This document shows, in pieces, positions 46,109 to 54,218 of a DNA stretch of 64,000 nt (within the stretch, counting starts at the first letter, position 1; the number at the start of each line of letters is the position of its first letter). The notes below the pieces were generated by a model. It saw only the letters and a list, made by a program, of their open reading frames with translations, made no database searches and was not told the origin of the DNA. The stretch lies in NCBI RefSeq assembly GCF_023744375.2, contig NZ_CP146284.1:1736001-1800000 (forward strand). The letters run 5' to 3'. The stretch comes from Parabacteroides sp. AD58 (lineage in GTDB: Bacteria > Bacteroidota > Bacteroidia > Bacteroidales > Tannerellaceae). The position numbers and the translations under genes are program-made.

Positions 46109-46600
46109 ATGAAATTCTATAACACATTCAGTAAATACATATTAATTATAATACTTTCTTGTGTATCAATATCAATCAATGGACAAACTTTTTATTACAG
46201 TAAAAACATTAATAATTTATGGGGCAAATGGGATAATAATATTAGCTATACACTAGGAGGAACTTACTCTCATTTTTACATTTATTCTACAAATGATCAT
46301 CCTTCTAACTATAAAATATTAGTAAGTATCCCTCTTTTTGATCCTAATATTATAAGTAAAAAAATAAAGAAAGAAACAGTCAAGAAAAAAAAGTGGTATG
46401 AGTTTAAAGGGAGTGTAGAATACTATACTAAAGGCTCAGATAAATTTATTGATAGATTTCCTTATGGACCGGGGGCTACAGATCCTGATGTAGATAAACA
46501 TGTATCTGAAGCGATTATTAAAATACAGCCATTCAAAAAAAATCCTCAAGTATATAATATATATTTTGATGGTATAGGCTTAGCCATATGGATCCCTTAA
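46109..46600 (+). CDS. Hypothetical exported protein
   Basis: 163 residues with a signal peptide (YILIIILSCVSISINGQ) and a mature beta-rich part: FYYSKNINNLWGKWDNNISY, then SHFYIYSTNDHPSNYKILVS, a lysine block (IKKETVKKKKWYEF) and an acidic-aromatic end (YFDGIGLAIWIP). No family recognised. It lies 18 bases before the next frame, so the two are probably cotranscribed. Confidence 0.65.
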   Translation: MKFYNTFSKYILIIILSCVSISINGQTFYYSKNINNLWGKWDNNISYTLGGTYSHFYIYSTNDHPSNYKILVSIPLFDPNIISKKIKKETVKKKKWYEFKGSVEYYTKGSDKFIDRFPYGPGATDPDVDKHVSEAIIKIQPFKKNPQVYNIYFDGIGLAIWIP

Positions 46601-46618
46601 GAATCTAATAATAAAAAA

Positions 46619-47110
46619 ATGAGAAGCATAGTTTTAGGCATTATTTGTATGTTTCTTTTCATACATAATTTATATGCACAGTCGTTCCCTACATATGGTA
46701 TGTTTGTTTGTTCTGGAGGTAAGTACAATGGTAAAGATGTTTCTGAAGAAATAATTTCTCAAGGTACAGGTATCGCTTTTTATCAAGATGAAGAATTTTT
46801 GTGGATATTATTCTCTTTTGCCAAAAACAACAGTAGTAAAATGGGAACCGTTACTTGTTTGGAAAAAGAAGAGTATCCGGAGACGGTTAGAGAATATAGA
46901 AAAAAAGTCTATAATTTCATTGGTATTTTTCATAATGGGAATAATATTGAAAATACAATTTGTTCCGTTACTCAAATATTTAAACCTAATAATTTAATCC
47001 GAGTATCCCTTGTTATTAAAAGAGAAGGAGATAATGGCATAGAAGAAATGGAATATAATGGTACTGTCAATAAAGAAATGAACTGGGATAAATTTTTATT
47101 TACTCCTTAA
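46619..47110 (+). CDS. Hypothetical exported protein
   Basis: 163 residues; MRSIVLGIICMFLFIHNLYA is a clear signal peptide with cleavage before QSFPTYG. The mature part carries YGMFVCSGGKYNGKDVSEE and a C-terminal NLIRVSLVIKREGDNGIEEM stretch. Same length and similar design to the gene before it, but I see no convincing sequence similarity between them. Function unknown. A 257-base AT-rich gap with no clear signals follows. Confidence 0.65.
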   Translation: MRSIVLGIICMFLFIHNLYAQSFPTYGMFVCSGGKYNGKDVSEEIISQGTGIAFYQDEEFLWILFSFAKNNSSKMGTVTCLEKEEYPETVREYRKKVYNFIGIFHNGNNIENTICSVTQIFKPNNLIRVSLVIKREGDNGIEEMEYNGTVNKEMNWDKFLFTP

Positions 47111-47367
47111 TGTAACACATTAAAATTTATCCAATAGATAAAGAGGTAAGTTTTTGAAAAAGTTTGTCGGTATTTATATACTAGAGTTAACTTTATTCAA
47201 AAAAATAGCAAAAGATATTAGAGTTATGTATGAGTAGTTTGTAAAGAGAATTTAGAGAGGTATATAATTCTTGCTATTGGATAATCTTTTATGGATTTCT
47301 TAATTATTAAACAGCACCAGTCTACTTTATCATTTAATATAGACTAACACTAAAAAGATCAAAGCAC

Positions 47368-47850
47368 ATGAAAATATCATTATTAACTATATTATTGGGA
47401 TTTACAATTCTTAGTTTTAACAGTTGTGATACAAAAATAGGGGATTGTAGAGTTTATACAGAAGATTCTGAAATTTTTGTTGATGGCTTTAATTACAAGA
47501 TAGGCATTTCAGGTATTGGTCGTATGAGCTTTAATATTAACTTCAATGAGCTAGACAAATATGTCTATAATTTTTGTAAAAAAAATCACAACCCCAATGT
47601 CTATGTTACATTGATTGCCATTTCAGGGGAGGACAAATATGGCTATAATGAATATGAAAAAATAACTATAGGAATAGTTAATACCGATGAAACTCGGAAA
47701 TATGCAAATTTTAAAGCCTGGAAAAAAGGATATGGAACAGAAAAAATGTTCTTTAAGGACAAGGAAGAGTATGATAAAAGATTAGAAAATATGACCAGAG
47801 GATATATGCCAACTATTGTTCCTAAGTATATGCCTCATTCAATAAAATAA
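47368..47850 (+). CDS. Hypothetical lipoprotein
   Basis: 160 residues with a lipoprotein signal (MKISLLTILLGFTILSFNSC, Cys 20). The mature part has IFVDGFNYKIGISGIGRMSF and an EYEKITIGIVNTDETRKYAN segment, then a basic C-terminus. No family recognised. It belongs to the AT-rich run of exported proteins and probably sits in a membrane. Confidence 0.65.
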   Translation: MKISLLTILLGFTILSFNSCDTKIGDCRVYTEDSEIFVDGFNYKIGISGIGRMSFNINFNELDKYVYNFCKKNHNPNVYVTLIAISGEDKYGYNEYEKITIGIVNTDETRKYANFKAWKKGYGTEKMFFKDKEEYDKRLENMTRGYMPTIVPKYMPHSIK

Positions 47851-47876
47851 TAAGAAACTAAAAGTTGGATAAAAGC

Positions 47877-48272
47877 ATGGAAAATATGACAGATCAAAAA
47901 ATTAGTGAATTAGTGAATTATGCCGCAAGTCTGTACCAGAATCATGTGGAAGCTGAAGAAATAAAAGCAGCCATGATGCGGCAAGGGGCTGATGAAGAAT
48001 TGGCCAATAAGATTGTAACGGCGATTATCAGTAGTGATAAAAAAGAGAAAAGAGGACGTGGAAAATATTATTTGATTTTAGGTTCTATTTTATTAGGCGC
48101 AGGACTGATTAATACATACAGCAGTTATACTGATGCAGAACCAGGCGAAGAATATCAAATTTACCTAAAACTCATACTCGGAGGTTTGGTTATACTGGTC
48201 TTAGGTCTGGTTGATTATGTCTTGAGCCGAAAAAATGAGGATTTCAGAATTTGGAGAGTCGCTATAATTTAA
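47877..48272 (+). CDS. Small membrane protein, function unknown
   Basis: From the ATG at 47877 about 131 residues (MENMTDQKISELVNYAASLY). The N-terminal about 60 residues resemble a small helical bundle (EEIKAAMMRQGADEELANKI), then two membrane helices (YYLILGSILLGAGLINTY and LILGGLVILVLGLVDYVL). The upstream TTG at 47865 is a less likely start. It lies 26 bases from the previous stop and 24 bases before the DUF805 gene. The soluble helices might bind a partner; no family is claimed. Confidence 0.65.
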   Translation: MENMTDQKISELVNYAASLYQNHVEAEEIKAAMMRQGADEELANKIVTAIISSDKKEKRGRGKYYLILGSILLGAGLINTYSSYTDAEPGEEYQIYLKLILGGLVILVLGLVDYVLSRKNEDFRIWRVAII

Positions 48273-48296
48273 TAAACAATCTAAAATATTCCAATT

Positions 48297-48770
48297 ATGA
48301 CAAAGCTAGCACAATGTACAGCGTGTAAAAATTTTACCCATGAGGGAGCTTGTAAATATTATAAGTATTTGGATGATAGTAGTTGTGAGCAATATGAACT
48401 TCCCTTGAATAATTCTAAGGGGATGTTTACCCGGATTTTTTCGTTTAAAGGAAGAATTCGAAGGTCAGAATATGTTTTGACTTATTTGTTGTATATGTCA
48501 TTTGTTTATTTTGCTAATCTGATAGATTTCGAAGACGGAAATCTTTTTGGCTTAGTACTTGGCTTTATATGGCTCTTGCTGGTTATTCCAGCCGTTTGGA
48601 TCTGCTTGGCTCAAGGAGTTAAAAGATGCCATGACAGAGGAAATTCGGGGTGGTTTCAGTTTATTCCATTTTATATTTTCTGGATGTTTTTTGCGGATGG
48701 AGTAGATGGTCCAAACAGATACGGAACTTCACCTAAAAAAGATTATGAAAGTCAAATTTATAAGCCCTAA
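48297..48770 (+). CDS. DUF805 membrane protein with cysteine-rich N-terminus
   Basis: 157 residues. Residues about 7-35 hold CTACKNFTHEGACKYYKYLD and a further Cys, a possible metal-binding knuckle. Then the DUF805 pattern: FSFKGRIRRSEYVLTYLLYM, helices, GVKRCHDRGNSGWFQFIPFY, and VDGPNRYGTSP at the end. Three to four membrane helices. DUF805 proteins are of unknown function. The extra Cys-rich start is not part of most DUF805 proteins I know. Last gene before a terminator at 48859. Confidence 0.8.
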   Translation: MTKLAQCTACKNFTHEGACKYYKYLDDSSCEQYELPLNNSKGMFTRIFSFKGRIRRSEYVLTYLLYMSFVYFANLIDFEDGNLFGLVLGFIWLLLVIPAVWICLAQGVKRCHDRGNSGWFQFIPFYIFWMFFADGVDGPNRYGTSPKKDYESQIYKP

Positions 48771-48858
48771 GACCATACAACAACAATTGTTCATTTATTT
48801 TTTTGACTGAAGCTAAAACAGATTGGGTAATAAATAAGTTTTAGAGAAAACTATCAAT

Positions 48859-48895
48859 AACTTGCGTGTCTGATCTAAATTCAAGCACGCAAGTT
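48859..48895 (+). terminator. Terminator of the small-protein cluster
   Basis: AACTTGCGTG (48859-48868) and CACGCAAGTT (48886-48895) pair perfectly; AATTGTTTT follows. Confidence 0.8.
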
Positions 48896-49022
48896 AATTG
48901 TTTTATGTAGTGGATAATCCCATTTAAAAAGAATGTATATTTCCATAAGATAAAGATAAAACTTTGTATCTTGTTGTTATATTCCTTCTAAATACAGTTC
49001 AATAAACTCTGAATAAATATGA

Positions 49023-50332
49023 CATTAGTGTCCACTAAAAAATTATAGGAGTTCTTTGAAACAACTGAAATTCAATTTGTTATAGGTATTTTGGGAGTCA
49101 ACGGATTTGAATTTACTTTTGCGGTATTAATCAGACCGTTATGCATAAAGACAAGTTCGTTTTTGCTCAATTAACCCGATTTCTTGACCGCAATCACTTC
49201 AACTATCTCATAAAGAAGTATGAAGGCGACAAATATATCAAGAGTTACACCTGTTGGAATCAACTACTTACGATGATGTTCGGTCAGCTATCCAATCGAG
49301 AGAGTCTCCGAGATTTGGTTGTGGCTATGGAAGCTCATGCCGGAAAACTTTACCATCTTGGAATCGGAAAGTCTGTAACGCGGAGCAATCTCAGTAAGGC
49401 TAATGAGCAACGTAACTACCGCATCTTCGAAGAGTATGCAACATTCATGATTGCTGAGGCCCGCAAGCGTAGAATCAATAAAATATTCGAACTTGACGAT
49501 CATGTTTACGCATTTGACTCTACAACGGTTGATTTGTGCCTGTCAGTGTTTGAGTGGGCTAAATTTCGCAAACATAAAGGCGGAATAAAGTTGCATACGC
49601 TCTATGATGTTGAAGCGGAAGTACCTGCATTTGTGCATATTACACATGCCAATATTCACGATTCAAAAGCTATGCCTGAGATACCATACGAATCTGGAGC
49701 GCACTACATATTCGACCGCGGATATAACGATTTCAGCAACCTTAATACAATAAATCGTATAGGTGCTTTCTTCGTTGTACGAGCCAAAACAAACGTACGG
49801 ATCAAGCCTAAAACTTGGAAACGAAGATTGCCGAAAGGGGTAGTTTCAGATGTAATCGGATGCTTTACGGTTTATAAAAGTTCTAAGGAGTACCCTGAGG
49901 AACTTAGAAAACTCATCGTTGAGAATCCTGAAGACGGTACACGATACATCTTTCTGACAAATAGTCTTGATGCATCTGCGGAGTTGATATCATCGCTTTA
50001 TCGAAACAGATGGAGTGTTGAACTGTTCTTCAAATGGATAAAACAACACCTCAGAATTAAGAAGTTTTGGGGAACATCGGAAAACGCAGTACGCATACAA
50101 ATCTATTGTGCGATAATTACTTACTGTTTGGCAGCAATAATCCAACACGATATGAAATTAGAACGTAGCATCTATGAAGTTCTCCAAATCCTTGGAATTT
50201 CCCTGACTGACAAAACACATCTCTGTGACTTGTTTGACAAATCTAATTTCAAAAATGTCAAAGACCGATATGATTCAAGTGAACCGAATTTATTTAATTT
50301 TTAACCTTGTCCATTTTTAGTGGACAGTAGTG
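49023..50332 (+). mobile_element. IS4-family insertion sequence (1310 bp) with 9-bp target duplication
   Basis: Left end CATTAGTGTCCACTAAAAA and right end (reverse complement) CACTACTGTCCACTAAAAA match at 17 of 19 positions. TAAATATGA flanks both ends (49014-49022 and 50333-50341), the target-site duplication. One transposase gene is inside. The duplicated bases include the ATG of the gene that follows. Confidence 0.9.
49141..50304 (+). CDS. IS4-family transposase (DUF4372 + DDE domains)
   Basis: 387 residues. The N-terminal DUF4372 part (KFVFAQLTRFLDRNHFNYLI) is typical of Bacteroides IS4 elements. Catalytic residues: Asp in YAFDSTTVDLCL (about residue 122), Asp in YIFDRGYNDFS (about 195) and Glu in NRWSVELFFKWIKQH (about 297), which is the IS4 Y-R-E-K signature. 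Full length with no frameshift, so the element may be active. Confidence 0.95.
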   Translation: MHKDKFVFAQLTRFLDRNHFNYLIKKYEGDKYIKSYTCWNQLLTMMFGQLSNRESLRDLVVAMEAHAGKLYHLGIGKSVTRSNLSKANEQRNYRIFEEYATFMIAEARKRRINKIFELDDHVYAFDSTTVDLCLSVFEWAKFRKHKGGIKLHTLYDVEAEVPAFVHITHANIHDSKAMPEIPYESGAHYIFDRGYNDFSNLNTINRIGAFFVVRAKTNVRIKPKTWKRRLPKGVVSDVIGCFTVYKSSKEYPEELRKLIVENPEDGTRYIFLTNSLDASAELISSLYRNRWSVELFFKWIKQHLRIKKFWGTSENAVRIQIYCAIITYCLAAIIQHDMKLERSIYEVLQILGISLTDKTHLCDLFDKSNFKNVKDRYDSSEPNLFNF

Positions 50333-50337
50333 TAAAT

Positions 50338-51504
50338 ATGATACAAATAAAAAACAAACTACACTTTTTATCTGTGTACACAAAAGCACATTTAGGCAAT
50401 TCAAATGCAATGTTTGAATTAAGCGGTTATTATCTGTATGGCATCTATGTTCCAGAGAGTCATCAGAAAGCATATAATTGGTTGAAGAAGGCGAATGCAT
50501 TGGGGCTGTCCGATGCAGATGCGACACTGCATTATTGCTTTCGTATGAAAGACGGTGTACTCTCTTTATCTGAACAATTTTCTGACACCTTTTCGGTGGT
50601 TAGGAATCTAAAATTGAAAGCAGAACAAGGGGATAGTAATGCCATGTTTCTTTTAGGTATTTCTAAAATTGAGGACAATGATGTTTCGGATCTTCAGTAC
50701 AAAATAGGGCTACGATATATAAAATCAGCAGCGGCTTTGAATCATCCGGATGCGTTATTTATTTTAGGAATACAATACTTGTTCGGCAAACGAATACAAA
50801 GAAACACAAAGAAAGGTTTCTCTTTAGTAAATAAAGCGGCGTATTTGAATAGTTTGAGCGCACTTGATTTTTTGATTAAATTTTATTTTGACCATAACGA
50901 TTTACATAAAGTTCTGCCTCTGATAGAAAAAGCGGTATCGTTTGAAGAATATAAAAACAAGGAGGCTATCGGTATCTTAGCTGATAGTTATATGCAAGGC
51001 TATATTGTAACTAAAAACATCAATAAAGGTATTGAATTGTATATAAGGGCTGCCGAGTTGGGGAATGCAGATTCACAATATAATTTGGCTCTTATTTACG
51101 AAACGGGGCGTTTTGGTATTGAAAAAAATATCAATAAAGCCATTTATTGGTATGAGAAAGCGGTCGATCAAAATGACGCATTGGCAACGACAAATTTGGG
51201 TATGATTTTATTCCATTCAGCAGAAGAGGCTGATCAGAAAAAAGGGTTTGAATTATTAAATAAAGCCTACGAGCTGGGGGATAAAAAAGCATTGTGTAAT
51301 ATTGGAATTGCTTATAAAAGAGGAATAGGTACAGTTAAAGATGCGCAAAAAGCAATTGAATATTATGAACGAGCTTATCAAGAAGGAATTAATGACGCTG
51401 CATATAATTTGTATCTGTTATATTCAGACGGCACGGCTTTAGAGCCGGATAATGAAAAAGCTGATTATTGGAAACAGATTTATGATAATCTTGAAAATCA
51501 ATAA
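50338..51504 (+). CDS. Sel1-repeat protein, start codon within an IS target duplication
   Basis: 388 residues from the ATG at 50338 (MIQIKNKLHFLSVYTKAHLG). About eight Sel1-like (SLR) alpha-alpha repeats follow: GNSNAMFELSGYYLYGIYVP, GDSNAMFLLGISKIEDN, ADSQYNLALIYETGRFG, DALATTNLGMILFHSAEE, KKALCNIGIAYKRGIGTV. These form a scaffold for protein contacts. There is no signal peptide. The gene is intact, but its ATG lies inside the 9-bp duplication left by the IS4 element, so its own promoter and ribosome site are now beyond the IS at about 49.0 kb. Expression would have to come from the IS. Function unknown. Confidence 0.85.
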   Translation: MIQIKNKLHFLSVYTKAHLGNSNAMFELSGYYLYGIYVPESHQKAYNWLKKANALGLSDADATLHYCFRMKDGVLSLSEQFSDTFSVVRNLKLKAEQGDSNAMFLLGISKIEDNDVSDLQYKIGLRYIKSAAALNHPDALFILGIQYLFGKRIQRNTKKGFSLVNKAAYLNSLSALDFLIKFYFDHNDLHKVLPLIEKAVSFEEYKNKEAIGILADSYMQGYIVTKNINKGIELYIRAAELGNADSQYNLALIYETGRFGIEKNINKAIYWYEKAVDQNDALATTNLGMILFHSAEEADQKKGFELLNKAYELGDKKALCNIGIAYKRGIGTVKDAQKAIEYYERAYQEGINDAAYNLYLLYSDGTALEPDNEKADYWKQIYDNLENQ

Positions 51505-51552
51505 ATTTCTGTTAGATAAAATCTGTTTCGAATACACTTTCCAATAAAAAAT

Positions 51553-51596
51553 TTCCTTTGCCAGATAATATCGTGAAATATTGTCTGACAAAGGAA
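51553..51596. terminator. Terminator-like hairpin between convergent genes
   Basis: TTCCTTTG...AGA-AATAT pairs with AATATT-TCT...CAAAGGAA, an almost symmetric hairpin between the Sel1 gene (+) and the DUF3987 gene (-). The T-run is poor, so it may serve both sides. Confidence 0.65.
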
Positions 51597-51629
51597 TTAA
51601 AAAAACTCCCAAAAAGGACAGTTAGGACA

Positions 51630-54131
51630 TTAATCAAAAATCGTAGAATTGCAAATAGGTGCTAATGCTGTCGATGTTGCGTTACCATCTGGCTGAGGTT
51701 CAGCAGGTATAAGGGATTGTTCAGAGCCTTGTTCATCTTTTTGGTAGTTCTTTTGATAAACTCCATGCCTCAATTTTGTGACCACCCTGCTATTCACCCA
51801 GTTCTTCAAACGTCGTTGCGCTGTTTTTTGGATCATACCCAATTCTTCGGCTTTTTTCATCATCATGCTGGTGGCAAATTCATCGGGGAGTGATTTGTAA
51901 ATCTGTTGAGTTGTCAGGTCAGTTTCCTCCAACCCTAGAATCCTACCCTTGGGTAATGTCAAGATAATCTGGCATGCCGAATAGAAGATATAAGGCAACC
52001 AGCTGGCTACCAACTTGGCCGTTTCTAAAGAGCAGGATATTTCTAAAGGCTGTTCACGGGTTGTATCTTCGGCTGATACCTGATTTTCGAACGCTGACAG
52101 CATCGTGAGTGTTGTACACATACTCATGGCGAAATTACGCATACGATGAACATACGAACGGAGAGCCGGATTGTTGAGTAAAGCGCAGATTTTGTTCAAA
52201 TTCTCCAACACATCTTCCAAAACCTTCATACATTCCTCGTCAAACAGAACTTGCGTATGCATACGCAGGCAATATCGAGTATAGTCTGCGATGCTTGTTC
52301 CCATTTGTTCCCAAAACGAGGTATCAGGACAATAGATGTCGGCAAGACGTTTATACGTAAAATCATCCGTGATGAGAACATATATGAATCGTGCAAAAAG
52401 TCCGTCTTCCTGATTGTCGATGAATTTCTGTACAGCCGATTTTGTTCCGGCAATATTGGCGATAATCCGTACCTCATCTACACAAACAAATTCGCTATAC
52501 CTATAATCTGTAGATAATCGTCCGCCTTCTAAGGCTTCACGCCAGCATGAAGAGGAGATTCCATATTTTTGTTCCCGGTTGTTCGACATATTCCCGATCT
52601 CTTCTGTAAAATAGAATGTCGTATAAGGATTATTTTGCTGGCAACGAAACGTGAGTTGGCTCTCTGAAGTATGCGACGAAACGATCAAGTGTTTCATTTC
52701 GTCTTCCTCTATATTTCGAGCATTTTTTTCACTTGCCATCTTTTTCACTTTCAGACGTTCTGTTTTACACATCGGGTTCTTCTTCCGTGTTGATGGCAAT
52801 TCCTCTCGAGCCGGACCCATTTTTCGAGTTTTCTTTTTCTCTATATCCTGTACCAGTGCTTCATGCAACGCAACCACTTTCTGAACCAAATGCAACTGCC
52901 CTTTCCCGGCACCCGATTCTCCAGTCCAAATAACACTCATCAACGGATGACGGATTTTGTCTGACTGGAACACCGTATTCATCGCCATGCCGCCATACGC
53001 CGAAATCAAACTCATTAACAACGCCCATTGTATATCCTCCTTCTGTTTTTCATCCATAAAAGAACGGATCAGACCAGGTAAAGCACTTTTAAAAGACTTT
53101 ATATCAGGCATATCCGAATGGAAATCATTGAGAATTTCAGTCTCATCCACTTCTATCTGTCCTTTTTGTCTTTTTTGACTTTTTGGCTCAAACGATTTCT
53201 TTTTATTGATTCCATATTCACTTGCATTTTCCTTATAGACATATTCCACTATATTTACAATCTCATCACGTGGAAAATCAGGTGACGCATATCGAGTCAA
53301 TAATTCATCAATCACTTCCTGTTTGTCAAAACCTTTTTTGTTTAAAAAAGGAACAATCTGTAATAAATTTTTATGCCTTTCCCCTTTTACCATAGGGCGG
53401 CTAGATTCTACCTTGTCTAAGTATTTTTTCAAATTATCTGTTTCCATACCTGTTTTGTTAAAAAATGATTCAAAATTCATAATCTCGTTAGCATCTATGC
53501 CTTCTGATTCTTCATCTGCACATGAATTTGGAAGACTAATCGGCATCGGCTGAGCCTTCCAGTTGGTGTATACGTTGGGATCATAATTCAAAAACGAGCA
53601 ACGCGCTATATCTTTGCAACTTTCGTCCATCTTCGAGGCCGCCATAGAAAAATCTTTTTTCATGCATTGCCATGCTAAAGGATAGTACTGTGCGAACTTT
53701 CCCGTTTCAGGAAGTAAGACAACAAGATGTAACCCATTGCCCGATACGCTTTTCCACGCCATCACGACATAAGATATTTGCTTAACTTTTTCCAAAACAC
53801 TTTTCATCTCTTCATCTGTCAGGTGATCAAAGTCAATAAAAATCAAGCCAGTCTCTTCATGATCGCAAGTTGATCGGCGTGCTCCAGAAAAACAAGCAGA
53901 AAATGTTACACACGGCAATTTGATTTTCAGCTCTTTGGCTTTTTGTTCATTCTGCTCTGCCAGATACTGACGGATTTTCTCAGTTCTTTCTTTTAAAAGT
54001 TCTGATTTTTTCGTTTGTTTCTTATTGCCAATAAAATTGGCTATACCCTGTAGTGTATGAGTACTATTTTGAGAACTCTTTACACTTTCAAAAAAAGATA
54101 CTTTGATCCTTTCTATAAAAAGATTATACAT
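51630..54131 (-). CDS. VirE-N / DUF3987 primase-helicase-like protein (BT4734 type)
   Basis: 833 residues. The N-terminal about 210 residues are the BT4734-like VirE-N domain (CVTFSACFSGARRSTCDHEE; GLIFIDFDHLTDEEM; SGNGLHLVVLLP), a polymerase/primase-like fold with the acidic IDFDH. A linker carries a VirE C-terminal helix. From about 330 the DUF3987 region begins: a P-loop IWTGESGAGKGQ (about residue 395), an insert rich in Lys/Arg (KKKTRKMGPAREE), and YFTEEIGNMSN. The neighbours (DUF4248, HU-like) are the usual company of this gene in Bacteroidales, here separated by the IS1182 copy. Probably nucleic-acid processing; the target is unknown. Confidence 0.85.
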   Translation of the reverse strand: MYNLFIERIKVSFFESVKSSQNSTHTLQGIANFIGNKKQTKKSELLKERTEKIRQYLAEQNEQKAKELKIKLPCVTFSACFSGARRSTCDHEETGLIFIDFDHLTDEEMKSVLEKVKQISYVVMAWKSVSGNGLHLVVLLPETGKFAQYYPLAWQCMKKDFSMAASKMDESCKDIARCSFLNYDPNVYTNWKAQPMPISLPNSCADEESEGIDANEIMNFESFFNKTGMETDNLKKYLDKVESSRPMVKGERHKNLLQIVPFLNKKGFDKQEVIDELLTRYASPDFPRDEIVNIVEYVYKENASEYGINKKKSFEPKSQKRQKGQIEVDETEILNDFHSDMPDIKSFKSALPGLIRSFMDEKQKEDIQWALLMSLISAYGGMAMNTVFQSDKIRHPLMSVIWTGESGAGKGQLHLVQKVVALHEALVQDIEKKKTRKMGPAREELPSTRKKNPMCKTERLKVKKMASEKNARNIEEDEMKHLIVSSHTSESQLTFRCQQNNPYTTFYFTEEIGNMSNNREQKYGISSSCWREALEGGRLSTDYRYSEFVCVDEVRIIANIAGTKSAVQKFIDNQEDGLFARFIYVLITDDFTYKRLADIYCPDTSFWEQMGTSIADYTRYCLRMHTQVLFDEECMKVLEDVLENLNKICALLNNPALRSYVHRMRNFAMSMCTTLTMLSAFENQVSAEDTTREQPLEISCSLETAKLVASWLPYIFYSACQIILTLPKGRILGLEETDLTTQQIYKSLPDEFATSMMMKKAEELGMIQKTAQRRLKNWVNSRVVTKLRHGVYQKNYQKDEQGSEQSLIPAEPQPDGNATSTALAPICNSTIFD

Positions 54132-54218
54132 ATTATTTATTTTTATTATGAGCGATAAACAGAATCACTGATAATCAGCATCTATTCATCACTCGATTAA
54201 TAATATTTTAATTCTCAA

